Positions 9,275 to 17,460 of a DNA stretch of 64,000 bases are shown in pieces; position 1 is the stretch's first letter; every line of letters begins with the position of its first letter. Origin of the DNA: Stappia sediminis (GTDB lineage Bacteria > Pseudomonadota > Alphaproteobacteria > Rhizobiales > Stappiaceae). The DNA lies in the NCBI RefSeq assembly GCF_009826895.1, contig NZ_WUMV01000010.1, positions 62,001-126,000 of the forward strand, given 5' to 3'. The position numbers and the translations under genes were made by a program. Below the pieces are notes generated by a model that searched no databases, was not told the DNA's origin, and saw nothing but the letters and a program-made list of their open reading frames with translations.

Positions 9275-9574
9275 TTAAACACGACAGAGTATTCTGCTCA
9301 TTGTCGTGTCGCTCGGATTGAAACCGGGCCGCGATCCAAGAAATACGTCACCGGTTTCATTTATGGGGCCCATACGTGAGACATGAAAGTCGCGCCATCC
9401 AGCGCCACTGCCACCTGACAATTGCCAAGCGCTCAATGTAAGATCATCGCCCGCCTGATCCCAACCAAGTAAATGCGGCTCAACAATCCTCATTGAAGGC
9501 CTGGATCCAGCGTAAAAAAATGAAATTACCTTTCTTAAATTGAAAGCTTCGCAAATAATTTCACCAGCGCTCAT
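9275..9574 (-). CDS. Small stand-alone WYL-like domain protein
   Basis: The 99 residues fit a single WYL-type sensor domain: FFYAGSRPSMRIVEPHLLGW, then LTLSAWQ and GWRDFHVSRM, the beta-strand pattern seen in WYL proteins. WYL domains usually sit C-terminal to a DNA-binding HTH and sense ligands or nucleic acids. Here no HTH is present. The start at 9574 is supported by GGAGAA 7 bases upstream. The gene and its flanks (9180-9680) are clearly more AT-rich than the neighbours, which suggests acquisition by transfer. A role in regulation or defence is inference; the domain call is fairly firm. Confidence 0.65.
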   Translation of the reverse strand: MSAGEIICEAFNLRKVISFFYAGSRPSMRIVEPHLLGWDQAGDDLTLSAWQLSGGSGAGWRDFHVSRMGPINETGDVFLGSRPGFNPSDTTMSRILCRV

Positions 9575-9681
9575 TGTCGATTCTCCAACAACTTCTCAAT
9601 ATCAAAAATTCTCGTTTAATATAAAATTTTTACGATTAATCTCAATTGACACTTATAGCAATCAATAGAGGCCAAACTACC

Positions 9682-10107
9682 TCACCTCGGCGGGATGGAA
9701 TAGGTCGCGGTCGCATGAGCGACAAGGTCCGGGCCCGCCTCGCTCCTGATGCCGCATTCGGTAATCGCGAGGCGCTTGCCGAGCTTTAGGAGCGAGCATT
9801 CGGCAACAAGGGCGCCGGGCTCCGGCTTCCTCAGGAAGTTGATGTTGAGGTTCGTCGTCACGGCGAGGGCCACCGGCCCGATATGGCCCAGGATCACCAC
9901 ATAGGCGGCAAGGTCGGCCATTTCCATAAGCGTGGGGCCCGATACCGTTCCGCCGGGGCGCAGGTGGCGCTCGTTTGCCGAAAACTTCAGGCTCGCCCTG
10001 CCCGGTTCGATCGACGTGAAGGAATAGACCCGGCCCCGGTCGTGGATTTGCGGGAACTCCCGGTCCAGGAATTCGGAAATTTCGTCGATCGTCATGACCG
10101 GCTGCAT
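9682..10107 (-). CDS. PaaI family hotdog thioesterase
   Basis: A single hotdog-fold protein of 141 residues, likely to hydrolyse acyl-CoA thioesters in the cytoplasm. The central helix segment GGTVSGPTLMEMADLAAYV carries the usual acidic residue, followed by TNLNINFLRKP and the C-terminal strand ATATYSIPPR. The start at ATG 10107 is chosen because GGAGGAGGG lies just upstream. The frame is open further, but that part overlaps the promoter region of the divergent enoyl-CoA hydratase. Divergence from a CoA-ester gene supports a role in acyl-CoA turnover. The substrate is unknown. Confidence 0.85.
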   Translation of the reverse strand: MQPVMTIDEISEFLDREFPQIHDRGRVYSFTSIEPGRASLKFSANERHLRPGGTVSGPTLMEMADLAAYVVILGHIGPVALAVTTNLNINFLRKPEPGALVAECSLLKLGKRLAITECGIRSEAGPDLVAHATATYSIPPR

Positions 10108-10245
10108 GGACGCCCTCCTCCGCAATTCGTCATACCTTTGCCTAAGGTCGGAATTCGCACACTGCAAGTCGGCTTTTTGGCGGCTATCGAAACGGCCCGC
10201 ACCTCCTCTATAAGGGGACAAAGAGAACTTTCACGGAGAAACGCC

Positions 10246-11079
10246 ATGACAGCCCCTCACAAAGGAGTGCAGGCACCCGCAAACGCCCCCTCGCCGCCCG
10301 TTGGCGAAAGCCTGGAAAACGGCATCCTGACGCTCGCCATGCAGCGGCCCGAACGCAAGAACTCGCTTTCGGAGGAAATGCTGGCGGGCCTTCAGGCATC
10401 TCTGGAGGAGGCTGCGGCCAATCCTGAAGTCAAGGTCGTTGTGATCCGCTCGACTGGCAACGTCTTTTGCGCCGGCCATGACCTGAAGGAGATGACGGCG
10501 GCGCGTGCGCATGACGACCGTGGCCGCGCCTATTACGCGGAAATGATGGGCCGCTGTTCGACGCTCATGCAAACCGTCGTGCGCCTGCCGAAGCCGGTTG
10601 TCGCCGTGGTGGAGGGGCTTGCGACTGCGGCCGGGGCCCAGCTCGTCGCCTCCTGCGACCTCGCGATTGCGACGGACACCGCCACTTTCTGCACGCCGGG
10701 CGTCAACATCGGGCTTTTCTGCTCCACGCCGATGGTCGCTTTGTCGCGCAACGTCTCGCGCAAGCAGGCGATGGAGATGCTTTTGACCGGCGAGACGATC
10801 GACGCCTCCACCGCAAAGGAATTCGGCCTGATCAACCGCATCGTGCCGAAGGACTATCTGGAGCCGGTGGTGAAGAAATACGCCGAGACGATCGCCTCCA
10901 AGTCGCCGCTGACGGTGAAGATCGGCAAGGAAGCCTTCTACAACCAGGCGGAAATGTCATTGTCCGATGCGTACGACTATTGCGCGAACGTGATGGTGGA
11001 GAACATGCTTGCCCGCGATGCGGAAGAAGGCATCAACGCTTTCCTGCAGAAGCGCAAGCCGGAATGGACGGGCGAATGA
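10246..11079 (+). CDS. Enoyl-CoA hydratase/isomerase family protein
   Basis: A crotonase-fold enzyme of 277 residues. The oxyanion-hole segments FCAGHDLKEM and EGLATAAGAQLVASCDLAIA are present, and PGVNIGLFCSTPMVALSR resembles the ECHDC3-like subgroup, in which the usual catalytic glutamates are not all conserved. The start at ATG 10246 follows CACGGAGAA; an upstream extension of the open frame runs back through the divergent thioesterase and is not credible. The last bases overlap the start of the CoA-binding protein (ATGA), so the two are co-translated. Actual hydratase activity is uncertain for this subgroup. Confidence 0.85.
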   Translation: MTAPHKGVQAPANAPSPPVGESLENGILTLAMQRPERKNSLSEEMLAGLQASLEEAAANPEVKVVVIRSTGNVFCAGHDLKEMTAARAHDDRGRAYYAEMMGRCSTLMQTVVRLPKPVVAVVEGLATAAGAQLVASCDLAIATDTATFCTPGVNIGLFCSTPMVALSRNVSRKQAMEMLLTGETIDASTAKEFGLINRIVPKDYLEPVVKKYAETIASKSPLTVKIGKEAFYNQAEMSLSDAYDYCANVMVENMLARDAEEGINAFLQKRKPEWTGE

Positions 11080-11621
11080 ACCACGACAGTTATACAGACG
11101 CTTATATTCGCGGCATCCTCGACGAGGTGAAGACCATCGCCATGGTAGGTGCCAGCGCCAATACCGTGCGCCCCTCCTATTTCGTGCTGAAATACCTGCT
11201 CGCGAAGGGCTATGACGTCATTCCGATCAATCCGGGCCAGGCGGGCAAGGAAATCCTCGGACAGACGGTCTACGCCTCGCTCGCCGACGTTCCGAAACCG
11301 ATCGACATGGTCGACATCTTCCGCGGCTCCGAAGCGGCAGGCGCGATCGTCGACGAGGCGTTGAAGCTCGACCCGAAGCCGAAGGTCGTCTGGATGCAGC
11401 TTACGATCCGCAACGATGAGGCGGCGGCGCGCGCGGAAGCCGAAGGCGTGAAGGTCGTGATGAACCGCTGCCCGAAGATCGAATACGGCCGTTTATCCGG
11501 CGAAATCGGCTGGACGGGCGTGAACTCCCGAGTGCTTTCCTCAAAGCGCCCGGCGCTCAAGGCCGGCTTCCAGCATCGCGGGCTTCCGGGCGTCAACCCG
11601 CGTGCAGGTACGAAGGGCTGA
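11076..11621 (+). CDS. CoA-binding domain protein (YccU-like)
   Basis: A 181-residue Rossmann-type CoA-binding protein. It has TIAMVGASANTVRPSYFV with the glycine motif near residue 22, VIPINPG, and a conserved MNRCPKIEYGRL segment near 130. The family resembles the CoA-binding domain of succinyl-CoA synthetase without the catalytic part; its function is not settled. Start and preceding stop overlap by 4 bp, tying it to the enoyl-CoA hydratase. O-acetylhomoserine sulfhydrylase follows 63 bp downstream, an arrangement that may be one transcription unit. Confidence 0.85.
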   Translation: MNHDSYTDAYIRGILDEVKTIAMVGASANTVRPSYFVLKYLLAKGYDVIPINPGQAGKEILGQTVYASLADVPKPIDMVDIFRGSEAAGAIVDEALKLDPKPKVVWMQLTIRNDEAAARAEAEGVKVVMNRCPKIEYGRLSGEIGWTGVNSRVLSSKRPALKAGFQHRGLPGVNPRAGTKG

Positions 11622-11684
11622 CGGACGGCATTATTTCCGCTACGAGAACTAAGAATTTCAGCCACCAGATAAGGGGGACAGCGC

Positions 11685-12968
11685 ATGACCGACCGTATTC
11701 CAGGCTTTTCGACGCTCGCCATCCATGCCGGCGCGCAGCCCGATCCGTCGACGGGCGCCCGCGTCACGCCGATCTACCAGACGACAGCATTCGTCTTCGA
11801 CGACGTCGATCATGCCGCCTCCCTCTTCGGGCTTCAGGCTTTCGGCAACATCTATACGCGCATCACCAACCCGACGACGGCTGCGCTGGAAGAACGCGTT
11901 GCCGCGCTTGAGGGCGGCACGGCGGCCCTCGCGGTTGCTTCGGGGCATGCGGCACAGCTTCTCGTTTTCCACGCGATGCTGCGCCCGGGCGACAATATCG
12001 TCGCGGGCAACAAGCTTTACGGCGGCTCGATCAACCAGATGAACCATTCCTTCAAGAGCTTCGGCTGGGAAGTGAAATGGACCGAGGCGACCGATCCTCA
12101 AAGTTTCGCCGACAAGATCGATGAAAACACCCGCGCTATCTTTATCGAAAGCCTCGCCAATCCAGGCGGCGTGGTCACCGATATCGAGGCAATTGCGGCA
12201 ATCGCAAGAGATAGGGGCATCCCGCTCGTCGTCGACAATACGCTCGCTTCCCCCTACCTCTGCCGGCCGATAGAGCATGGCGCGGATATCGTCGTGCATT
12301 CGCTGACGAAGTTCATGGGCGGCCACGGCAACTCCATGGGCGGCGTCATCGTCGACGGCGGCACGTTCGACTGGTCGGCTTCGGGCAACTATCCCATGCT
12401 GTCGGAGCCCCGGCCGGAATATTCGGGCATGGTCCTGCATGAGACCTTCGGCAATTTCGCATTCGCGATTGCTTGCCGCGTTCTTGGCCTGCGCGATCTC
12501 GGGCCCGCGATCTCGCCCATGAATTCGTTCCTGATCCTCACGGGCATCGAAACCCTGCCGCTCAGGATGCAGCGTCATTCCGATAGCGCTCGCAAGGTGG
12601 CTGAATTCCTTTCCGGCCATGACAAGGTCGAATGGGTATCCTACGCCGGCCTCAAGGGCGATCCCTATCATTCGCTGCAGCAGAAATACATGCCCAAGGG
12701 TGGCGGCGCGGTGCTGACTTTCGGCGTCAAGGGCGGTTATGACGCGGGCGTCGCGCTCGTCTCCAATGTCGAGCTGCATTCCCATCTCGCCAATATCGGC
12801 GACACGCGCTCGCTCATCATCCATCCCGCCTCCACCACGCACCGCCAGTTGACGGACGAACAGAAGACGGCCGCCGGCGCCGGGCCGGATGTCGTGCGTC
12901 TTTCCGTCGGACTTGAGGATGTGGAGGATATCATCGCCGACCTGGAACAGGCGCTCTCGGCGGTCTGA
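11685..12968 (+). CDS. metY: O-acetylhomoserine sulfhydrylase (aminocarboxypropyltransferase)
   Basis: A Cys/Met-metabolism PLP enzyme of 427 residues, the length of O-acetylhomoserine rather than O-succinylhomoserine enzymes. It makes homocysteine from O-acetylhomoserine and sulfide. Visible motifs are YTRITNPTTAALEERVAALE, VVDNTLASPYLCRP and the PLP-lysine Lys209 in HSLTKFMGGHGN. The start has a good site (AAGGGGGA). A terminator follows directly. No SAM riboswitch fits into the short 63-bp leader. The alternative reading is a methanethiol-using enzyme of the same family. Confidence 0.92.
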   Translation: MTDRIPGFSTLAIHAGAQPDPSTGARVTPIYQTTAFVFDDVDHAASLFGLQAFGNIYTRITNPTTAALEERVAALEGGTAALAVASGHAAQLLVFHAMLRPGDNIVAGNKLYGGSINQMNHSFKSFGWEVKWTEATDPQSFADKIDENTRAIFIESLANPGGVVTDIEAIAAIARDRGIPLVVDNTLASPYLCRPIEHGADIVVHSLTKFMGGHGNSMGGVIVDGGTFDWSASGNYPMLSEPRPEYSGMVLHETFGNFAFAIACRVLGLRDLGPAISPMNSFLILTGIETLPLRMQRHSDSARKVAEFLSGHDKVEWVSYAGLKGDPYHSLQQKYMPKGGGAVLTFGVKGGYDAGVALVSNVELHSHLANIGDTRSLIIHPASTTHRQLTDEQKTAAGAGPDVVRLSVGLEDVEDIIADLEQALSAV

Positions 12969-12992
12969 AAAAATTTGTCCTGAGCCGAATTC

Positions 12993-13021
12993 AAGGCCGG
13001 GCGGCACCTTCGCCCGGCCTT
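12993..13021 (+). terminator. Terminator after metY
   Basis: An 11-bp perfect stem AAGGCCGGGCG / CGCCCGGCCTT with a 7-base loop ends in TTTT, 25 bp after the metY stop and just before the convergent ctaA stop. Confidence 0.8.
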
Positions 13022-13028
13022 TTCATAT

Positions 13029-14111
13029 TCAGGCTCGCGACTTCCCGGTCAGAACCGTCAGGTTGACCGCAATCGCCAGCAAAATCACCGCCATCGCCTG
13101 GTGCATGAGCGCATAGTCGAGCGGGACGTGCTTCAAAAGCGTGGCGATGCCGAAAAGCACCTGCAAGACGACCGCAGCCACCATGATCGCAACCGGCATG
13201 CGCAATGCCTTCGCATCGCTGTCGGCGAAAACACGCAAACCCTGCCAGAGCACGGCAGCAGTCACCAGGTAGGCCACCATCCGGTGCTGGAACTGCACCG
13301 TCATCACGTTCTCGAACGCGTTGAGCCACGCAGGCTCCATGGCAAGCAGACCGCTCGGGATGATCCGCCCATCCATCAGCGGCCACGTGTTGAAGGTAAG
13401 CCCGGCGTTCAGGCCGGCGACGAGCCCGCCCAGGAATATCTGGAAGACCACAAGCGCGAGGATCGCGCGCGCTCCGACGGCATGCCTGCGCGTCGCTTCT
13501 ATCGCCTCTGCCGGGCGGTTTTCCGGCGCCAGCCTTCGCGCGATCCAGAAAAGGTAGGCGAAGATGACGATCGCAAGCGTCAGATGCGTCGCAAGCCTGT
13601 ATTGGCTGACGTCGGTGCGCTCGACGAGGCCCGAGGCCACCATCCACCAGCCGACGGCCCCCTGCAGCCCGCCGAGCATGAAACCGGCCACAAGCCTCGG
13701 CTTCAGCCACGGCTCGACCTGCCCCCTCGCCCAGAACCACACCATCGGCACGAAAAACGCGACGCCGATAAAACGCCCCAACAAGCGGTGCGCCCATTCC
13801 CACCAGAAGATGAACTTGAACTCGTCAAGGCTCATCCCCTTGTTTATCTGCTGGTATTCGGGGATCTGGCGGTACTTGGCGAATTCCTCCTGCCACTCCG
13901 CTTCGCCGATCGGCGGAATCACGCCATGGATCGGCTTCCATTCGGTGATGGAAAGTCCGGATTCGGTTAGCCGCGTTGCTCCGCCCACGACCACCATCGC
14001 CAGAATGAGAAGGCACACGCCATAAAGCCAGAGCCTGATCGCGGTCCGGTTGCGCATATCGGAGCGCGAGGATGTGGATACTGTCTCGGTGTCGATGGCG
14101 GGCGCGGTCAT
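13029..14111 (-). CDS. ctaA: Heme A synthase (COX15/CtaA)
   Basis: An inner-membrane enzyme that oxidises the C8 methyl of heme O to the formyl group of heme A for cytochrome aa3 oxidase. Eight hydrophobic helices are visible. Conserved landmarks are GGATRLTESGLSITEWKP, the histidines in WEWAHRLLGR, LATHLTLA, QHRMVAYL and MHQAMAV, and the long EFAKYRQIPEYQQINKGM loop typical of the alphaproteobacterial type 2 enzyme. ATG 14111 gives 360 residues; a GTG at 14141 is also possible. The upstream side abuts a MITE-like element at 14143, so its promoter may lie in or at the edge of that element. Confidence 0.95.
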   Translation of the reverse strand: MTAPAIDTETVSTSSRSDMRNRTAIRLWLYGVCLLILAMVVVGGATRLTESGLSITEWKPIHGVIPPIGEAEWQEEFAKYRQIPEYQQINKGMSLDEFKFIFWWEWAHRLLGRFIGVAFFVPMVWFWARGQVEPWLKPRLVAGFMLGGLQGAVGWWMVASGLVERTDVSQYRLATHLTLAIVIFAYLFWIARRLAPENRPAEAIEATRRHAVGARAILALVVFQIFLGGLVAGLNAGLTFNTWPLMDGRIIPSGLLAMEPAWLNAFENVMTVQFQHRMVAYLVTAAVLWQGLRVFADSDAKALRMPVAIMVAAVVLQVLFGIATLLKHVPLDYALMHQAMAVILLAIAVNLTVLTGKSRA

Positions 14112-14142
14112 ATTCGTTTTCGGCTGCGGGTTGGCTTGCACT

Positions 14143-14408
14143 AGGTCACGGACTCATAAATAAGATTGTAATGGTATGCGCGGATTTGTTCGGATACGAG
14201 GCGCAAACCTGCAGGAAACCGTCTGGTTTTCAAAGGTTTGCAACGAAGTTGCCGGGCAAATCCGCCATATCCTGAAAGGACGCGAAAACGGCTTCGATCT
14301 GCTCTGTCGAAGCGCTTGACCGGGTGGCCGACCCACCCCGCGCGCTTCTCCTCGCATCTCTTTGCCGTTTGTAGCGCCATTCCAGTCTTATTTATGAGTC
14401 CGCGACCT
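14143..14408. mobile_element. MITE-like element with 23-bp terminal inverted repeats
   Basis: The ends 14143-14165 and 14386-14408 are inverted copies matching at 22 of 23 bases; both include GGACTCATAAATAAGA. The 220 bp between them hold no convincing gene. A non-coding element of 266 bp with such termini fits a miniature transposable element mobilised in trans. No clear target duplication is visible. It sits in the ctaA upstream region, up to 130 bp before the DUF2842 gene. Confidence 0.6.
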
Positions 14409-14538
14409 GAACCCCGTTATAGGCCAGTGATCGCCATTACAAGAGCTCACGGCCCGAAACGGCTGCGGCAATTCGCGTCAGCGGCACTGGATCGTACGCG
14501 AAACGACTACACTGCACTTTGCAACGGAACCGAAATCG

Positions 14539-14751
14539 ATGCTGCCCCCTCGCCTGCGCAAATTCATCGGCATGATCGTCCTCGTGGTCTTCGTGACGAC
14601 TTACGCGCTGATCGCAATGGTGATCGGAGACCTGACGCTCCAGCAGTCTTCCACGCTGGCGCGCTTCACCTATTTCGCGATAGCCGGCCTTGTCTGGGTG
14701 ATCCCGGCGGGCGCAATCATCTGGTGGATGGAGCGCCGACCGAAGGTCTGA
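14539..14751 (+). CDS. DUF2842 small membrane protein
   Basis: A 70-residue protein with two hydrophobic helices (about 8-28 and 41-63) separated by a short loop, and a positively charged end (MERRPKV). It matches the DUF2842 family, widespread in alphaproteobacteria and of unknown role. A GGAA site precedes ATG 14539. It stands upstream of a convergent polysaccharide deacetylase, with 3 bp between the two stops. Confidence 0.8.
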   Translation: MLPPRLRKFIGMIVLVVFVTTYALIAMVIGDLTLQQSSTLARFTYFAIAGLVWVIPAGAIIWWMERRPKV

Positions 14752-14754
14752 GCG

Positions 14755-15858
14755 TCAATAGGTTCCGCGCGTTGCGGAGGCCATTCCTTCGCCGCCCGGC
14801 GTCAGGCGCTCGCGAGCCGTCCTCCACGCGTTGTAGAGAGGAAACGGCGCCCCGGTGATATATTGCGAGACGATCGCCGCGCTCTGGAAATGACCGTTGA
14901 GCGAAACGCGCGGCAAGGCGAATTCCTGAAGGCCTTTCCTCATCATCCCGGGGCGTGTGGTCAGCGCGCAATCGAATCCGAATCTTCCGATCGTCTCGGC
15001 GCTCCTTCGGTCGACAGCCGCCTCGTATCCATATGGGTAGGCGAAATGGCGCGGTTCAAGGTCGAGTTCAGCCTTCAGCCGGTCAAGGCCAAGCTGAATG
15101 TTATCGCGCATCTCGTCTTCGGCGAGCCTGGCAAGCGCAAGATGATCGTGCGTATGCGCGCCGATCTCTGCCAGAGGGTCCCCGGCAAGCTCTGCCAGTT
15201 CGCCCCAGTCGAGGATCAGTTCCTCCGCCAGCGCCTCCATGTCGATGCCGTAGGCCCGTGCCATACGGCGGATTTCAAGGCGCTGTGCCGCTTCGCTCAT
15301 GTCGTGGGCAAGCCACAACGCCGCACGCCCGTAGGCTGAGCATTTTTCCGCCGTCGTCCGCGTCGGCAGGCGCACCATGCGCGCGCCGATTGGCATGTCC
15401 AGATAATCGGCCTTCTCCAGGATGCGCTCCAGCGCCACCCACCAGATTTCCGAAGTCCGGTCGACGAATCCGGTCGCGACGAAAATCGTGAAGGGCACAC
15501 AGTGACGTTTCAGCACCGGGTAGGCGTGCACGAGGTTATTGCGGTAGCCGTCGTCGAATGTCAGCACGGCGAACCTTCGCTCGCGCTCTTCGTCCCTGGT
15601 GCGGCGCAAGGCTTCATCGAGCGTGACGAACTCAAGGCCCGCCTGTTTTACCTGTCGAATGGTGCTGTCCAGAAAATCGGGCGTGACGTCCAGATGCGCA
15701 TTCGGGCGGAAGGCGTGGGCCTCGCTGTCGGGCAGGACATTATGGAGCGTGAAGATCAGCCCGTTGCCTTGCGTCCAGGGCGCCATCAGCCGCCCCGCGC
15801 CGGACAGCGCAAGGAAGCGGCAGCCTCCGGCCAGCAATTTCCGGCGAAAATCCAACAT
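14755..15858 (-). CDS. Polysaccharide deacetylase (NodB homology) family protein
   Basis: The 367-residue protein carries the NodB-type metal-dependent deacetylase domain. FAVLTFDDGYRNN gives the catalytic and metal-binding aspartates, IGAHTHDHLALA gives the histidine pair, and HFAYPYG is the third motif. It should remove N- or O-acetyl groups from a polysaccharide. AGGAC lies 5 bases upstream of ATG 15858. Its place beside the exopolysaccharide genes suggests it modifies that polymer. No convincing signal peptide is seen, although a short N-terminal hydrophobic stretch (LLAGGCRFLALSGAG) could act as an anchor. Confidence 0.88.
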   Translation of the reverse strand: MLDFRRKLLAGGCRFLALSGAGRLMAPWTQGNGLIFTLHNVLPDSEAHAFRPNAHLDVTPDFLDSTIRQVKQAGLEFVTLDEALRRTRDEERERRFAVLTFDDGYRNNLVHAYPVLKRHCVPFTIFVATGFVDRTSEIWWVALERILEKADYLDMPIGARMVRLPTRTTAEKCSAYGRAALWLAHDMSEAAQRLEIRRMARAYGIDMEALAEELILDWGELAELAGDPLAEIGAHTHDHLALARLAEDEMRDNIQLGLDRLKAELDLEPRHFAYPYGYEAAVDRRSAETIGRFGFDCALTTRPGMMRKGLQEFALPRVSLNGHFQSAAIVSQYITGAPFPLYNAWRTARERLTPGGEGMASATRGTY

Positions 15859-15867
15859 AACGTCCTA

Positions 15868-16170
15868 GGGTCTGTGGGGTATCAGGTTTCGGGCCCCCGG
15901 GTCTTGCCTTTGGCAAGCCCGAGGACAGGCTCTGCGCGAAACGAATTTGGGATCTGAAAAGGAGAAAAGCGCAAGGCGGTGTCGACCACCGCCGAGCATT
16001 TTTGACGTATTCAGAGCCGGAATTCGACGCGTCCCGAAGGGATATGGCGAAAATCGCCCATCTTGGCGTTGCAGAACCTTGAAAGGGATCGGCCCTTCCG
16101 TCGGTCCTGCTCCTGAAGCTGAACGATTTTCGCTCATACCGCGCTCCAAATCCTGAGACCCTACAGACCC
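15868..16170. mobile_element. MITE-like element with imperfect terminal inverted repeats
   Basis: Bases 15868-15893 and 16145-16170 are inverted repeats with 21 of 26 matches; the outer part is GGGTCTGTRGGGTMTC. The interior has one open frame on the minus strand, which looks like translated repeat DNA rather than a gene. The 303-bp size and terminal structure suggest a transposon-derived miniature element between two exopolysaccharide genes. Confidence 0.5.
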
Positions 16171-16222
16171 AAATTTTCATCGTTATATTCCGGTATCTTA
16201 CGCACGGTTTCTTTAGAGTTCC

Positions 16223-17452
16223 TTGCTAGAAACGATCATCGAAGGATTGAAAAGGGATCGTTCCGCAGCAATGCCGTCATCCGCGGTTTCCGTTTCATGC
16301 GATGCAGAACGCGCGCCACTGGCGCCCGGCGTTCATTGCTTTCGCACTGTTGAAGAAGCGGAAAATGCGTGGCGCCTGCTGGAATCCGTTTCCGTTGGCT
16401 GCCTCTACAACACGTTCGACTGGCTTTCGTCCTTTCAGGCGAACATCGGCGAAAAGAAGTGCGTTACGCCGCTTTTCGTCGTGATTGCAGACGCAGGCGG
16501 CCCCGTCGCCGGCTTTGCGCTCGGTCTTGAAGGCCATTACGGCATGCGCATCGCGCGCCCGCTCGGTTACGGCTTCGGCAACCAGAACACGGGGCTCTGG
16601 CGACCCGATGCAATGGATACGCGCACCGGGAGCCTCCTGCTTGGTGCGATGAAAGAAGAAGCTGCGAAACTTGGGGCCGATTGCCTCGACCTGCGGGATA
16701 TGGCGCACTCGATAGACGGCAGGCCGAACCCGATTTCGGCAAAGGCTCAACCTCAGAGCTTTACCCCGATTTTCGCGATGGCCCTGGAAGCAGATTTCGA
16801 AGCGCTTTACCGCAAGCATCGCAGTTCATCGGCAAGGAAGAAGCTGAATGCCAAGGAACGCAAGCTTGGTGAGATGAACGGCTTTCGCATTTCCCTTGCG
16901 CGGGATGAGGATACCGCCTTGCGTTTCCTCGATTGCATGATCGCCCAGCGTAGCGCGCGTGCAGCGTCGAGCGGCATTCCGAACGCTTTTGCCGGTTATG
17001 CGGCGCGGGATTTCCTCCGCTCCTTGCTGCTTGCCTCGATCGCGGACGGTTCGAAGCGCTTCACCATTCATGCGCTGGAGGCAGAAGGCAAGGTGCGCGC
17101 GACCTATCTCGGCGGCATGCGCGGCAATTGCTTCTATGCCTACGCCAACAGCATCGCCGAGGATGATTTTTTGAAATTCAGCCCCGGCGACGTCCTGTTG
17201 AAGGCGCTCGTTCGGGAAATGTGCGAAGCAGGCCTTGAGCGGTTTGATTTCGGCCTCGGCGCGGAGCGCTACAAGACCGCCTGGGCTCAAGCAGAATCGC
17301 TTTCGGACATCGTCATTCCGCTGTCCATTCGCGGCAGGCTCTATTCAGCGTCCACACGGGCCAAAACCGCGCTCAAACGAGTGATCCGCGACAACCCTCG
17401 GGCCTGGTCGCTGGTGCGCCGGGCACGCGCGTTGCGCGCACAAATGTCGTAA
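16223..17452 (+). CDS. FemAB/CelD-like GNAT-fold acyltransferase
   Basis: A 409-residue protein of the duplicated GNAT (BioF2-like, CelD/BcsL) class often found in exopolysaccharide loci. The second half carries the recognisable pattern HRSSSARKKLNAKERKL, then KVRATYLGGMRGNCFYAYAN, KFSPGDVLLKALVREM and RFDFGLGAERYKTAWA. The family transfers acyl or aminoacyl groups to sugars or peptides; here an acyl decoration of the polysaccharide is inferred. The TTG start at 16223 is uncertain, and ATG 16271 (16 codons later) is an alternative. Confidence 0.8.
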   Translation: MLETIIEGLKRDRSAAMPSSAVSVSCDAERAPLAPGVHCFRTVEEAENAWRLLESVSVGCLYNTFDWLSSFQANIGEKKCVTPLFVVIADAGGPVAGFALGLEGHYGMRIARPLGYGFGNQNTGLWRPDAMDTRTGSLLLGAMKEEAAKLGADCLDLRDMAHSIDGRPNPISAKAQPQSFTPIFAMALEADFEALYRKHRSSSARKKLNAKERKLGEMNGFRISLARDEDTALRFLDCMIAQRSARAASSGIPNAFAGYAARDFLRSLLLASIADGSKRFTIHALEAEGKVRATYLGGMRGNCFYAYANSIAEDDFLKFSPGDVLLKALVREMCEAGLERFDFGLGAERYKTAWAQAESLSDIVIPLSIRGRLYSASTRAKTALKRVIRDNPRAWSLVRRARALRAQMS

Positions 17453-17460
17453 ACCGCAGG

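Noticed and set aside
11622-11684. SAM riboswitch in front of metY
   Set aside because: The gap is only 63 bp and no SAM-II-like pairing was seen.
15865-16149. A 94-codon minus-strand frame in the gap between two polysaccharide genes
   Set aside because: It coincides with the MITE-like element and includes its terminal repeat; more likely repeat DNA than a gene.
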